A program made the translations under genes and the position numbers. This document shows, piece after piece, positions 33,201 through 45,857 of a stretch of DNA of 64,000 nucleotides (position 1 is its first letter; each line of letters begins with the position of its first letter). Under the pieces are notes generated by a model that saw nothing but the letters and a program-made list of their open reading frames with translations, was not told the origin of the DNA and did not search any database. This stretch comes from Rhynchonema sp. JSB1_4 (lineage: Eukaryota > Nematoda > Chromadorea > Monhysterida > Xyalidae): the NCBI GenBank assembly GCA_030248065.1, contig JASAMV010009099.1:1-64000 (forward strand). Direction: 5' to 3'.

Positions 33201-36200
33201 AAATGAGTTTCCCAGAAGTCACCATCATAAATTTCGCACGTATATTTTCCACCCAAACCACCAAAAGCCAATAGTGGGAATTAGGGACTGTCAAAATGAT
33301 TGACAGATGCACAATGAGAGAAACCCAAAATGTCTGGCTGCTGTCACAATCCGAGGTGAAATTCAAAACTCGAGCATTGTCCATTGTTTGGAAGGTTGGT
33401 GGAAAGAAAAGAAGATTGAAATAATTGACAGATTTTGAGAGGGCTTCCAATACCAAACTTGTGAATCACCGCGTAAAAATAGAGCTTAGTTTCTGTTTCT
33501 ACCTCGGAAGCCATAAACTGAGAACCGACATACAGCACAAACTTTTCCGAAAGTGCAATCAGAGAGCCCTGCTTTCCCCGCACTTGAGACACTTAGTTGG
33601 CATCAAAGTTGCTTCAGCTGTTTCTATTGATCGCGCCCATTTTCTAAAAGCAGCAGGTAACCCAATTATGCCGTGAAGGCACGCTGAACGCACCTATACA
33701 AACTGATATGTACATACAATGTGTATAGGGTATACGGACATGCCATCAAGGCCGGTCCCGCAGATACATAGGCTTGCAGCTCCGGTGTTGCAGGATGATT
33801 TGGGGATCACAGACTCGTAAACGCATATTTCTGTAGAATCGGCCAAGAAAGTAAGGAAAATGACACCTGAGAAGGGTTTGCATTTGTTTCGGGCAACACA
33901 ACGAGTGAAAAGGAATGCAAGCGCAGCGCACGGGTGGTTTGGGTGAATAACCACAACTGACTTCACACCCTGGAATGCGGAAAGTCCACACTTTTTGTGA
34001 TGTGCGTAGTTCTTGCGCCAAGGAGTTAGTTTAGGTTCTTCTTCATGCTGGAATTAAGACCGGAATAAAAAGAAAAGTTTTTCCAAATGCCAGCAAAAAA
34101 AGCGTGAATATCCGGGAAACATTCCATTCAGGGGAATTTAGTGGCAACTCGTGGGCCATAGCCCGGCAGCTAAGATGGATCTATGGTATCACCAACAACA
34201 CTAAGCGCATACTGTACTTTGTGTCCTTTTACCGTGTTAGGTATGTTTGTCTTTCGGCAAGTTACAGGCATACTTCAAGTAGCCACCGCTGGTTTTTTGC
34301 AAAAGCTGCGTGGCTCCGCGGACGGGGCCACCCACTCTGCAGTCTGCAGCACCAAGAACCGCAGTTGTGATGAAAGTTCCTATGGTTCGATTTTTGAAAA
34401 CGCGCGTGGTTTCGGTCCGCTAATAGATCCCTAACGATCCTAATGTTTCACACCCCAACTTTGTTGACTTACCTCTTCGGACGATAGCCGATGAATAATG
34501 AGCGAAATTTGTGCGGAAATATTTGGATTAAGCAAAGCGCCATAATTTACCAGCAAATCGGTACAGAAAAAACACCGCACTGGACGAGGGTACAAAAAAC
34601 ATGATCGAAAAACATCTAATGCGCATGCCAAGCTACGCCCACGCACCTAGTGGTGACTTTTTTGGGTTCTGGGAACCGGAACAAGAAAGATACATAATGC
34701 TGCAAAAAACTTTTTGAAAGGAAGCGCAAAAGTGTGAAACGTGATTGAATAGTTAGCGGTCGGGTATGGGCTTAAGCCAACGTTTTGACTGCCTCGTACC
34801 CGACTTAAACCAAGACCACAGGCTTGAATTACAGAGATAGTCAATCTTCGACAACTTAGAAGGACGCGATTTGTATCTGCGACGAGCCATAGCAACAGCC
34901 CCAAGACCTGGCGATAGCTTTTTGTTTCAAACGCGACACAACAAAACTTTTATGTTGTGAATTATCTCGCTTAAAACCACAGCATATACTTTTTCTAAAC
35001 TCTTGTTTACGAGTTTAAGGTGGCCTGGGAAAGGTTGGGGATTTTAAGGAAAAACTGTCATCAGCATGTCTAGGTACCACAATAAAAAGAGGCCAATTTC
35101 TCTGTATACCACCAAGATTGACTGAGATCGGGTCATTTTTTGCGGTCCATAATGAACCGCGATAGTCGTTTGGCGGCACAAACAAAAGTTCGCTTAAGTG
35201 TCAATTCAGAACAGCACCAGAAATGCACAACTTTAAAGTGCTAACAACAACAACAGTACAGGATATACTGGGTACTGTTGTGGACCCGGAGGCCGGAGCC
35301 ACTTTGTCTTGGCGCCTTTTTCGCTCAAGAAATGTGCAGATGTGTTGAAATAACGGGAATGAACTTCTTTTGTAACACTGTTTGCTTCCTGAAACCGAAA
35401 ATTGACAACTTCACCGCATCATTTCACATTCCCCATTTCACCACAACGCAGCAATATTCTTCTACAGACAGCGTGCAATGACATTCATATCAGTCATTTG
35501 CCACAAAAAGACATTCGGCGGGAGGGCGGGAAGCGCAAAAATTTTAGCTCAGTTTTTCAGAAAAATTATAAAGGTTATGAACAACAGTGTGGTCCAGGAA
35601 AGGTTGATGTCGGGAAGAGCGAAAAATACAACAAAGGGCGAATTTTCAGTCAAAGATTGCATCTTTCGCTGTCGAAAACCGTTGAAAAGTTCTGTCAACA
35701 CTTTGTGAAGGACCCGAAAAGATAAGACGGAGACATTTCTGTTACACAAGTGTCCCGAAATGGTATAAATGCCAAAACGGCACTTTTTGAAGCCATTTCA
35801 GGGTTTCAGGGACAGACCTAAGGTGTTTGTGGCAGTGAGAAATATATTGTTTTGCCTAACGGAATTGGCAACAATGACTTTTAGCTTACATATGTATGAA
35901 CATGAGTGAAATTAGCACAGTAGCATAATGCAGATTTCTGTGTTAGAAAAGAAAATTTATGGAGAGTCATGCACTTTGTAGACCAGTCAATCCGTAGACC
36001 GGTTTCGTTTCCTGAAACAACGAAAACTGCTTCGAATCTGAAGTTTGTCTGGAACGAAAACAGCTATAGTCGCACTTTGGCAACTCTTTCTAACGAAACT
36101 TCGACGGCACGAAGCCCATAAACGCGGTAGCAAATATTATAACAAATCGGAATAATTCGCTGCTTTGCAAGCAACAAAACGACCGAAGCGGTTCCAGCAA

Positions 36201-39200
36201 AGGGAACACCCCGGTAAAAGTTCAAAAACGCAATTTTGCCGCGCGTCAATTTATGGTCGTGCTTAAAATCGGTCGCGCGCGAACACTTTTTGCGTCCGAT
36301 ATAAAAAGTGCAACCGTTCAGTTTGAGGAAGCTCACAATGACCCAAACTTCAAAAAGGATGAGAAGCTCGTTAAGTGTCACAGTGATAAATTATTGCCAC
36401 CCTGGAGCCAAATAGGTCTTGGTTTGGAACCGGTTCCAGTTCACAGGCGGGTAGGAGGGAATGGGTCTGGAACTTTTTTCTTATTTTGACAATGAATGAG
36501 ATCAGCTGACACCGCAGAGGCATATAAACATTGCGGTTTATGGAAACACGACATTACGCACTTTAGAGACCACCGGTATCGAATATTGCCCTTCGCAGCT
36601 GTTTGCACTTTGATGTTTAGAGTGGTAACTTCAAGAAGAAAGGAAAGGTCAAGCAGATCATTCGATTCGAAAGAATTTATTGTGCGAGAAAATCGCTCAA
36701 AAAAGTTATTCAGGTCTTGAGGTACATGAATTTGCCTTCACCAAGCCCGAAAGTCTCCAAAGCTGCAAAACATCACAATCTGAGAACAGCAATGTGCTTT
36801 CTGGTAGCCCCTGTCCCTGTTGGGTTGGACAGTTTTCTTATAATGACCAATTCCAAGATCTTCTTCATGTCACTACAAAGAGAGTAGACTGTAACTGGTT
36901 CCATCACTCCAACTCACCATCGGGCGCGGTCATTTCACTCGAGTCTGATGTTTCACGAATGTTACTGTGTGATCGACCAGGTTCATGTCTGCGTCGAGCC
37001 ACAATCTGGTCAGCGATCTGTCCGTGAATCAGGGACGGCACCGAACCCCCATTCTGGTTCGGTACGAGACCGGGACCGCCGCCTTGATAATCAGGCCGCA
37101 TGTTTTCGTATGTGGACGTCGACATGGTCACTTGACGATCTTGTGACTGGGCACGTGATTTGAGGATTGAGTTGGTGTTGTAGGCCGTGCGTTGTTGCGT
37201 CGGTGGAGTGGAGCGGTGCTCTGCAAAACAGAACACAAATTGCACCAACGTACAGGCATATGAATAAGTTGAAATACTATATATACGCATGGAGACCTAA
37301 TGGACATCATTAATAGGGGCATTAATTAGACGGACCAAGAGCCTGGGTGCCCTATAAAAGTTGGAACTGTTAACAAATCTCAAAGCAAATTTAAAAGAAT
37401 ACTGTCATGTGACTTAAACAGATACTGTATACGATTCGCTTCGATTACCCAAGCGTCTATTTTCTCATTTTTATCCCAAAGTACTCCCCAACCTTTTCGT
37501 CTTGATCCGGGCGATTCTTTCCGTTTCCGAAACGATATATTTGCAGATTTCTTCCTCGGCTCAATGGGTGGTGTGCCTGACAATTCCGTTTCGCTACCCC
37601 CCGCCCTCGGCGGTAGTTTTCCATTTCCGATCCCATTTGCGACTCCACCATTTTGTGTTTGTTGATGATGGTGCATTGAATGATGATATTGGTCGGCGGC
37701 ACAGACTGGAACCTGAAATCATCCGAACGAATCACGAATGATACTGGTCAAATGTAGGAGAAAATTGTGCATCGAATGAAAAAGAGAGTAAGACACAAAC
37801 CACTTCAAGTTTGATCTTGTCGCTTTGTGGCTGTCCGCGCAGCAATTGTTTGCATTCGGGCAGGGTGGTGTACTCAAGGCTGATACCCTCGACAGCCAGT
37901 AGCTCGTCACCGACGTTTAATGCACCGCAGCTGGAATGTTGAAGTAGGAGTTTCTTTGTGAAACAACAGTGAAATTCAGGGCATGAATATAACCAGGATT
38001 TTCTCCCATACTATAACAGTGCAGCGGTCTACCCTCTTTATGATTGGGTGACCGGTGTTTTTGGTGACTCCGAAGAATGTTTGTTGGGAACCTAAGTCAT
38101 TAAATGGATGGTTCCACAGCAGATAGGGTAAAAAACTGAACCCTATTTTCTCAACCTGCCACAAAAGTAGCTGGGCAGCGCTGGTTGGTCGCATTGCTTT
38201 TGCCAGATGTCACTTTTGTTCATACGATCTGGTTCCATAATAAATTTTTTGGTTGTTCGTGTGAGAATATTAGTGCATAAAGGTGTACGATTTTATGGTT
38301 TATTATTTTTATATTGCTGCGAATAAGCTGAAGGAATTCCTACAACAAAGATACTGTATGTATCATCTCATAAAATGTGCGAAATATTACAACTGTGAGA
38401 AGCTACCTATAAGAAGCACATATAACCAGTTTCGTCAAGGAATGCTGCAGAGACAAATTTAGCCAGAAACTGCCGTTCGCAGGACTGAAGGGAGTATCTC
38501 TAATCTGCTTCGATATGTGGATGGCACTTTCGATTTTTGAGGTCAGTCAGCCCCGGGTACCGGGCAGCACTTAGACATCAAGTCTCACGCACTCACTCAG
38601 ATCGGGAACAAAGTGGGTATGCTTGAATCGAACAAATGTGCGTGTCAAATATAAATGTGGTGCGTTGGAAGCCGGAAAACGTGTGCGTTCTGGAATATGG
38701 GCGCATCCAACCGACTTTGGATTCGTACGGGTTCCTATCTTGGAACCTGAAGTGGAACAAAAATCGAAACTGGTGGATACATTTTGAGTGGTTGGCCCCA
38801 TGCGCGCTCATGCGCAAGCAATGTTTTTGTGCCAAATGTTCTCAAATTACAGCTGTTACGCTAAATTGGTTCCGACTGAGCTGCTAAAAGTATTATTCTT
38901 GGAACGGGCAAGTATGCATGAAAACATGCTCCTTCCAATCTATCCGATACAGTTATTTGAGTTTGAGAAGGACGAAAATGGTTCCCCAGTAATTTGGGCT
39001 CTAAAATGCACTCCAGGGTGCCTTTTTGGGCAACAAGTTCCTCAAAGTTGGGCTGGTTTTCGACTGAAAGCAGGAACGGTCGCCGCAATTTGTAGCTTGT
39101 GATACTAAATGCTAAGTGCAATGCCATTTACATAAGTTTACATGAAAACATGACAAATCCACTTAACAGTGGCAACAGACATTAGCTGCAAATGGATGGG

Positions 39201-42200
39201 ATTAGAAAGCAGCAAAAAGCAGAGAAATGGACTTAAATTCAGTGTGTGTCTGTGTGTGTTTGTCTGATTTGCATAAGTTTTCTTGGTCATGGTTTTACAG
39301 AAACCCCAAGGCAATTCGGAATAACCTATTGAATTTTTTCCCATTAGTTCGGTCCCAAATTGCTTCCGGGTGTTTGCTGCATCGCATACCATTTTTGCTG
39401 TTATGCTCTGGAGCACATAGTCAAACGTGTACTGATGGACCAAAAAAATACCGAAACTAAACACAAAAAACAAACTAAAAGCTAATCATATTGTATACCG
39501 ACCGATCACCAATACTGGCCGGTCTGACGTGGTGCACATAAATCGAGCGTTGTTTCTGCGGATTGTGACACATTTTCAATTCCAGCCCCAAATCGACCCC
39601 AGGTGGTTTGTCGATTTCGAGCAGCAGCGCACCGGTAGCGTTCTTGACGGCATCTGAAGTGAAGGAATGTTGACAAAGCTGTGCGAAAAAGTACACAATG
39701 TGAGCTAAAACCACACAAAACGATGTGAAAATGTACACATTATTGTGACAAAAAACAGTCTGATTTTGAAAAATACCATGTAGTCTGTGAAAAAGTGAAC
39801 ACTATTATTGATCGTCACTAATGTGCGAAAAAGTGCGCACATCATTACCGAAAATCACGCAAAAACACACCGATGACTGAGACATCGTATTCAATGGTCA
39901 GGTTGACAGTGTCATTCGATCGATCCAATAACTCCTGTACGGCAGCCAGAGTAGCGCTGTACACATCAACGCCATCGACTGATAGGATACGGTCACCGAC
40001 ACGTAAACGGCCTTCTCTGCAACGACAACGAAACTGTAGCGGTAAAGCCAGAATCGAACATGATGTTCGAGGTGCTGTCTTGTCTCACATAATATTCGTC
40101 AACAGATTTTTTTGCATTCGAGATCTAGTAGTGCCACTTGTTTTGACCAGCGTAAAATTTCTTATCAGCTGTCTGGCAACACGTTTTACACAACAGCGTA
40201 AGTACAAATTGAACTCTCCTCACAAAGTGTCATGTGACTATGACCATGACCGGACAGATTAGAAACCGGATCGATTACCCGGCTTCGTATCGTTCTACAT
40301 GCTTGAGGTTGAGAATTTGGTAAGGTCTTGATTCGGATTAAAACCATTCCCCGACAGAACAACAGTTGCCCAATCAACAAACCTATCCGCCGGGCCACCA
40401 GGTCGTATCGAAGTGACTGTGATGGGTCGTGTCTTGTTCGTGTCCGGTCCATACGCGCCTCCGCGCATTGTGAACCCAAAACTGTCACTCTCTTTCTCAA
40501 GTGAAATGTCGGTCACTTTGGATATGGCATTTAGCGGGCGTTCGAAATCTGCAGACGAAATGTTGAGTTTTTTGGAAATGTGTAGAATTTTTACAACTTT
40601 CTTCGCAGAGACTCACACGCGTCGTTCAAATTGTACTCAAAGTCCAGTCTAACGACGTCGCCCGCATTTCTGAGCAGCGTGTAGATGTCACCGTGTCTGA
40701 AAGACGATTTTAGTTCATAATATAAATTAATCAAAAGATCAATTATTCAATCGAACACCTACCTCAATTGATCAACTCGTATCCGATTCACAGCGATCAA
40801 ACGATCACCCACAAGTATTCGATCAGATCGATGGGCGATCGAGCCGGCGCGAATACAAGACACGATCGGTGGATAGGGCTTGTCGGCACCACCTGTGCTT
40901 AGACTTGACTTACATAGGCTCAGGCTAGTACTAAAACTTTGTACTGTGTCTTTATAGTGGTAATAGAATAGCGACGGGCATGATAACAAGATTGACAATG
41001 GCGCCGCCGACATATCGAAGACCGTCAGCATTAAATCTCCGATGTTTTTAATTTATGAAGTGGGGGATTTCAGAGTAACAAGCATTCCGGCCCAGGCTGT
41101 GGGTTCATTAGGAAAGTTGTCGAATAACCGTCCCCAGCAGGCATTCAGCGATATCGGGGCATTATTCGGTACCACTAATTCAAACCCTTTCCAACTGTAA
41201 GGGACGCAGTCCGTCAAACCTACCAGCGATTCCAACTCCCAATGTTTCGCCAACATGTCTTTTCAACTCGACCGACACAATACCCAATGGCCCTTTGTGA
41301 TACGCATGTGACGGTGACGGACCAACACCTGCACTGGCGCTGCGCCTGATTTTCATGTTGGCGTCATCTTCTGCTGCTGTGGCTGACACTTTCGATTGCT
41401 GCTTGCGAGCCTGGAAATCAGGTGAAAGTTTGGCTTAGTTAATTTGGCTTAGCATTGCCCAATTTATGATGAGTCCACCTTCGTACTGATGATGAATTGG
41501 AACAGTGTCCGTCGGTGAAAACTGGTCAAAACAGGCAACCAAAACTGTGCTATATTGCTGCACCAGCATATCACACTATTTTGTCTGGAAACAGTCAGTG
41601 TTGTTCACACCTGGGCGCTTAGGTCCTGGTCTGAGACCGAGTGTCCAGTAATCATCAGCTGACACCCAGCCAGTGATGCGGCTGTTGCAAAACTGAACGA
41701 CAGATTTTCTTCCGAGACAAATTTCCTTTGTCTCTTAATCCCACTGAAACACCACTGTGCCATTTTTCTTTGTGAAATTTATGAACGTTTGGTTTCCACT
41801 GTTTGGTGGTGGCAATTTTGGTGTGAAATACAAGCCACTTGCGGTTGGACCAGCATTCTAAATCTTTTTAAACCACTCAACTCCACAGCTGCCAGGCACT
41901 TAGAAGTTTGCCACTTAAATCTCGCTTTCAAACCGCACGGTTTACCAGATACCAGATATCTTGAAGAAAGCTGCCTCACGAGTTCAGTTGACAATATTAA
42001 TCAAATTAGAACTAACGATTTCTTCCAGAAGCCATTGGTTTTCTCAGAAATTTCTCAAAACACTTTCACAGCAAGCAAAGTGACTGATCTAGGTATGTAG
42101 TTTCTCAAGAAAACTTTCAAAAGATAAGATTCAAATTTCTACAAAGCACACCTGTTTCTTCGCCCTCGATTGGTGTCTGGCTGCCTTTGCCAATAGTTGC

Positions 42201-44803
42201 TGTTGTTTGACGTAACTGATGTGTTCTTGGGGGTAGCCACCGTGCGCACTGTAGAACGGATGGCACTCGTCTGCAAGAAAATGTGGGGATGGGCTTAATT
42301 GCTTCAAGTATTTTTCTTGGATTACAAAGACTTGCTAGAAATGCTAGCAAAAGATGTCAAATCTGCAGTTGAATTGAGCGTTCTTTCCACGAGACAAACG
42401 AAGAATGCCCAGTCCATTTGGCGAGAGCTTCTTTTTGTAAAAATTCCGAATTATTTTACACAAGTTCCCACCACGTGTAATCATGTGAAACATTACTGAA
42501 AACTGCTCGGAGTTCATTTAGCTACCATGGTTTTAAGGGGTGTGCTTATGTATACTGTATGTATGTACCATCTCAGATAAATTTGAGGGTCTTTCGCAAA
42601 GATGCGAGCAGACCATTTGGAAGATTGGTTCTCGTATGAGCAAACCTTTTAGTTCCATTACAAATGAGCTCTACTACTCCACTACTGAGGTAGGTAACAG
42701 CACACTTAACATGTTAAAACATGATACAAAGGCCGGCAGCATGATACTGGCTACGCGCACACGCACATTCAGGATGGAATTCAGGCACAATAGTGAAATT
42801 TAGATTCATACATAATGAGCTGAAATTTAGTCAGCGTCCAGTGCAGTGAGGGGATGGGAATGAAATGAAAGTGACGCTTAATTTAAAGCACCTATTCAAA
42901 GCACCCACACGGTTTCTTAATGCATTCGTAAGGTATTGATACCGATCTAAGTAAATGAAGTCCATCCTTGAACATTTGATGGGGTTGGGAATCACCATTG
43001 TGTTCAGAAAGTTATCGGACCGAAAAGTCATAACGGGAACCCAAGACCGCAATGATGGTATTTTATGGATTGTAGTAAGCATAGTCTTGCAACGAAGAGG
43101 ACCTGTTTCATGTCATAAAACGGTTTGAAAGCTGAAATATACGACCGGAATTAACAGGCGTCCAAACGTTATCTGAATTCGAGACTTCAAGAGCAACATT
43201 TTTGTTGACGAAAGGCCAAAATGCTACATTTAGAGATAAGAGCCGACATTTTCACGCGACTGGAAAATACTGTATATAAAAAAAGATGGATTTCGAAGGG
43301 ATATCTCTGTTGCAAAGACGAGCTGGGTGCACGCTCCTTCAAGGGGTACTCCACTTTGGACACGTGGGGTTTGATGTTACCCCTTCCGACCAGGACCCTA
43401 ATATACCGCCTTATCTCCAGTTGTGCATTAAGGTACCTAGACAGATGGTTGCACTTATAGTCTAAAACATCACACCCTGTCCCTATATTCGGGCCAAGAA
43501 AAGCTGAAAAGCAAACAAAATTATGAATATTGCGGTCGCAAGGGGATTATTTGGAACATTTTTCGACCGTCAGGAGTGGCGTGTGCTTTAAAAAAGCGCC
43601 AATCAGTTTAAAAATTGAGCTCAAAACAACATATACATATTTCAAACTTAAAATCGATGATAAGGTATATCAGCGCGAAAAATGCTCTAAACACTGCAAA
43701 AGTTTTCCAAAATAAAGTATCCCAACAGTCAAGTAAGCAAAATGTTTACAGCTCGAAGGAAACATAAATAATGTTTTAGCACCGGAACCGTTGCAATAAA
43801 CTGGAAGGTTATCGGGTTGTAAAATGTGTGCGGGTACCAGTGGCTAGCACCTACTGAATGTTCCAAACCTAAATTGTGGTCTGTGAAGCTTTTGCATAGC
43901 ATTTATTGGAATGTAAGAAGGCTGATACATACATAATGTTCCCATGTACAATGTGGTTGCAAGATGAATTACCACGGGCGGTTAAAAGTTACAATATTTG
44001 TTACTCGCGCTTTCTAGAACCATACGATGAACGATACATCTTCTAGATAATCTTAATTTTGATGTATGAGTTTACAGGAAACTTTTTGCCACTCTACTTA
44101 AAGCTCCAATGTCTGGAAACAACGACAAAGCAAAAAATAAAAAAAGTGTTCTAAATGTTTTACCTACGTACAGTAAGTCTGGACATGTCATGTGTAACCT
44201 ATCCCACCCAGACAGCTGATCCAAGCTTGCGTGCGCGCCCGCAGACAGCTTTTCAATTTTTGACATTTTGATAGAAAACATCTGAGCCTAATCCACTATC
44301 ATGCGATCCTGAGCCTGAGATGAAAAAGCGCTTCAATATCGTTAGGAAAAAGGCCGTATTGAATTCTGACACCAAAGTGTGCCTTTTTGCATAAACCGTT
44401 TTTTGTACACATAAAAAATAATCCTGCCCTGTTTGTTGATATTGAACAAACAGCCCATACGACGCCGTCAGGCAAAAACCGCAATGAGAAAACATGGCTA
44501 CATGAGGGAACTTGTGAACATTATGTGCGGATGAATAAAAATGTTCGACATAGACTCGCATAAAAGAGTTCACTCCCGTATATTTACAATTGTACAAAAC
44601 GGCCAGAAAAAAGTTGCGCGTGATAAAACTGTTGTTGGTTTTCCGTTATCGACGCGAGTAAATTAACACACCGCATAAATAAATGTTAGTATAGTCCGAC
44701 AACAGAACGAGAATAGGAGCAAAGGCCACCGAAAGCGGAAAACGCCCCAAAAAGAAAAAAAAATAGAAAAAAAAAAAAAAAAAAAAAATAAACAAAAAAA
44801 AAG

Positions 44804-44845
<42 letters not shown>

Positions 44846-45857
44846 AAAAAAACACCCCCCCCTAATTCCATAATCGTTGTAATTTTCGTGTCGCAATAAT
44901 ATTATTGTCAAAACGTGCAAAAACCGCAAAAATAGCAAACATCGCGCATTCTAGATAAATGTGCGTATATTTCAGAGATTTATGCGCAGAAATAATCGAA
45001 TATAATGTGATCGGGAACTGACGCGCGGAACTAATTTTTGACGAATGAGTAGTTTCCTCCCCCAGGCAACCGCATGGGTTAACGAACATGTTCATAAAAA
45101 CGTGACGGTATAAATGGACACATAATGTGGATGTTTTGAATATTTGGGATCAGAACGCGCATACCAGGATCGGATAGAGTTCAGTCACACGAAAAAATAT
45201 GAGAATTGTGAATGTGAAATTTATGAGACATGGCAGATGAACTGATGAACTGACAGCTATGGGCAGATAAATAAACATGGAAATGTTCCGGTAAAGCATG
45301 CGCTGTGAAATCAAAGCTCATTTGATTCATAAATTTACAAATTTGTGATGTCACATGTGCAAGACACAAAATGACCACAGAACGGCTATTATGGGATGTT
45401 TTCGTGTGGATATCTTTCGGTTGAATGAACTCACGCCCGGAACAGCACCTAAACCGGAGGATCCGGTTCCCATATACAAACTATTGCATCTCAAGAACTC
45501 GAACTCGAACAATGTTTCACAACCTATGGTGGGCAGTTTGATTTGCAGATATTCAGCGGATGTTGCTGGGTTGATGTGTTTGCCGTTGCTGTTTTGCATC
45601 GAAGCAGCCTTGGTCCTTCTCCACACACGACGAGCCGCTCCTCTCCCGGTCCTGGGCTCCCCATTGTGATCAGCATGACCTTCAGGTGTCTTGCGCAGCG
45701 TGTTGAGTAATGTTTCAAATTCGGGATTTCCGAAATCCCGCAAACTCAGTGCGGATTGGGCACGGGATTCGGCTTTGAGGGTGCTGGTTGAGTATTCGGA
45801 TGGGCTGTACAGCGAGGGCTCGGGAGTCTTGGACTTCTTGTCGAATTTTAGCGACAT
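27294..45857 (-). CDS. GRIP: GRIP-like seven-PDZ scaffold protein
   Basis: Twenty-seven exons give 1548 residues in frame: 45524-45857, 42152-42270, 41224-41410, 40763-40892, 40617-40696, 40383-40548, 39871-40016, 39503-39653, 37801-37930, 37493-37712, 36918-37220, 31648-31766, 31491-31567, 31138-31277, 30889-31036, 30686-30819, 30427-30595, 29768-30080, 29552-29687, 29379-29485, 28974-29185, 28808-28889, 28552-28725, 28363-28450, 27799-28262, 27651-27722 and 27294-27539. PDZ domains 1-3 are grouped (exons 3-9), 4-6 are grouped (exons 12-18), and PDZ7 is C-terminal after a long low-complexity linker, as in GRIP. Carboxylate-binding loops are visible: LGVG, FGFT, LGLE, FGIV, LGIV, LGIT and FGFS. 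PDZ7 ([19 protein letters not shown]...LAVPLL) is closest to GRIP PDZ7. Family members are cytoplasmic adaptors that traffic AMPA receptors, ephrins and cargo. Linkers are His-, Gln- and Ser-rich. It ends in a tail (ILMLKDSAV) that is itself a class I PDZ ligand form. At 1548 residues it is longer than typical vertebrate GRIP. Confidence 0.93.
30596..30669 (+). tRNA. tRNA-like sequence filling a GRIP intron
   Basis: The 90-bp intron 30596-30685 of the minus-strand GRIP-like gene is almost wholly a tRNA-like string on the plus strand. It has an A box TAGCGCAGTGG (30603-30613), a B box GGTTCGAACCC starting at 30646, and tRNA-like spacing. The acceptor ends do not pair well, so this is probably a tRNA-derived fragment rather than an active gene. 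No anticodon is assigned. Confidence 0.45.
31767..36917 (-). other. 5.2-kb intron between PDZ3 linker and PDZ4 of the GRIP-like gene
   Basis: No supported exon. Open frames up to about 115 codons (for example 32500-32847 on plus) lack splice context, recognisable motifs or a paralog. It contains CACACACA-type simple repeats near 32425. Confidence 0.5.
42271..45523 (-). other. First intron of the GRIP-like gene
   Basis: No supported exon is seen. It includes a homopolymer-rich block (44753-44852) and otherwise ordinary AT-rich sequence. Confidence 0.5.
44753..44852. repeat. Long A-rich low-complexity tract
   Basis: Nearly uninterrupted A (plus strand) with isolated T, G and C, followed by AAACACCCCCCCC. 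The phenylalanine-rich open frames on the other strand are artefacts. Such a tract may be a retrotransposed poly(A) remnant or an assembly-prone simple repeat. Confidence 0.85.

Noticed and set aside
44646..44938. Phenylalanine-rich open frames on the minus strand
   Set aside because: They are only translations of the poly(A)/poly(T) tract.
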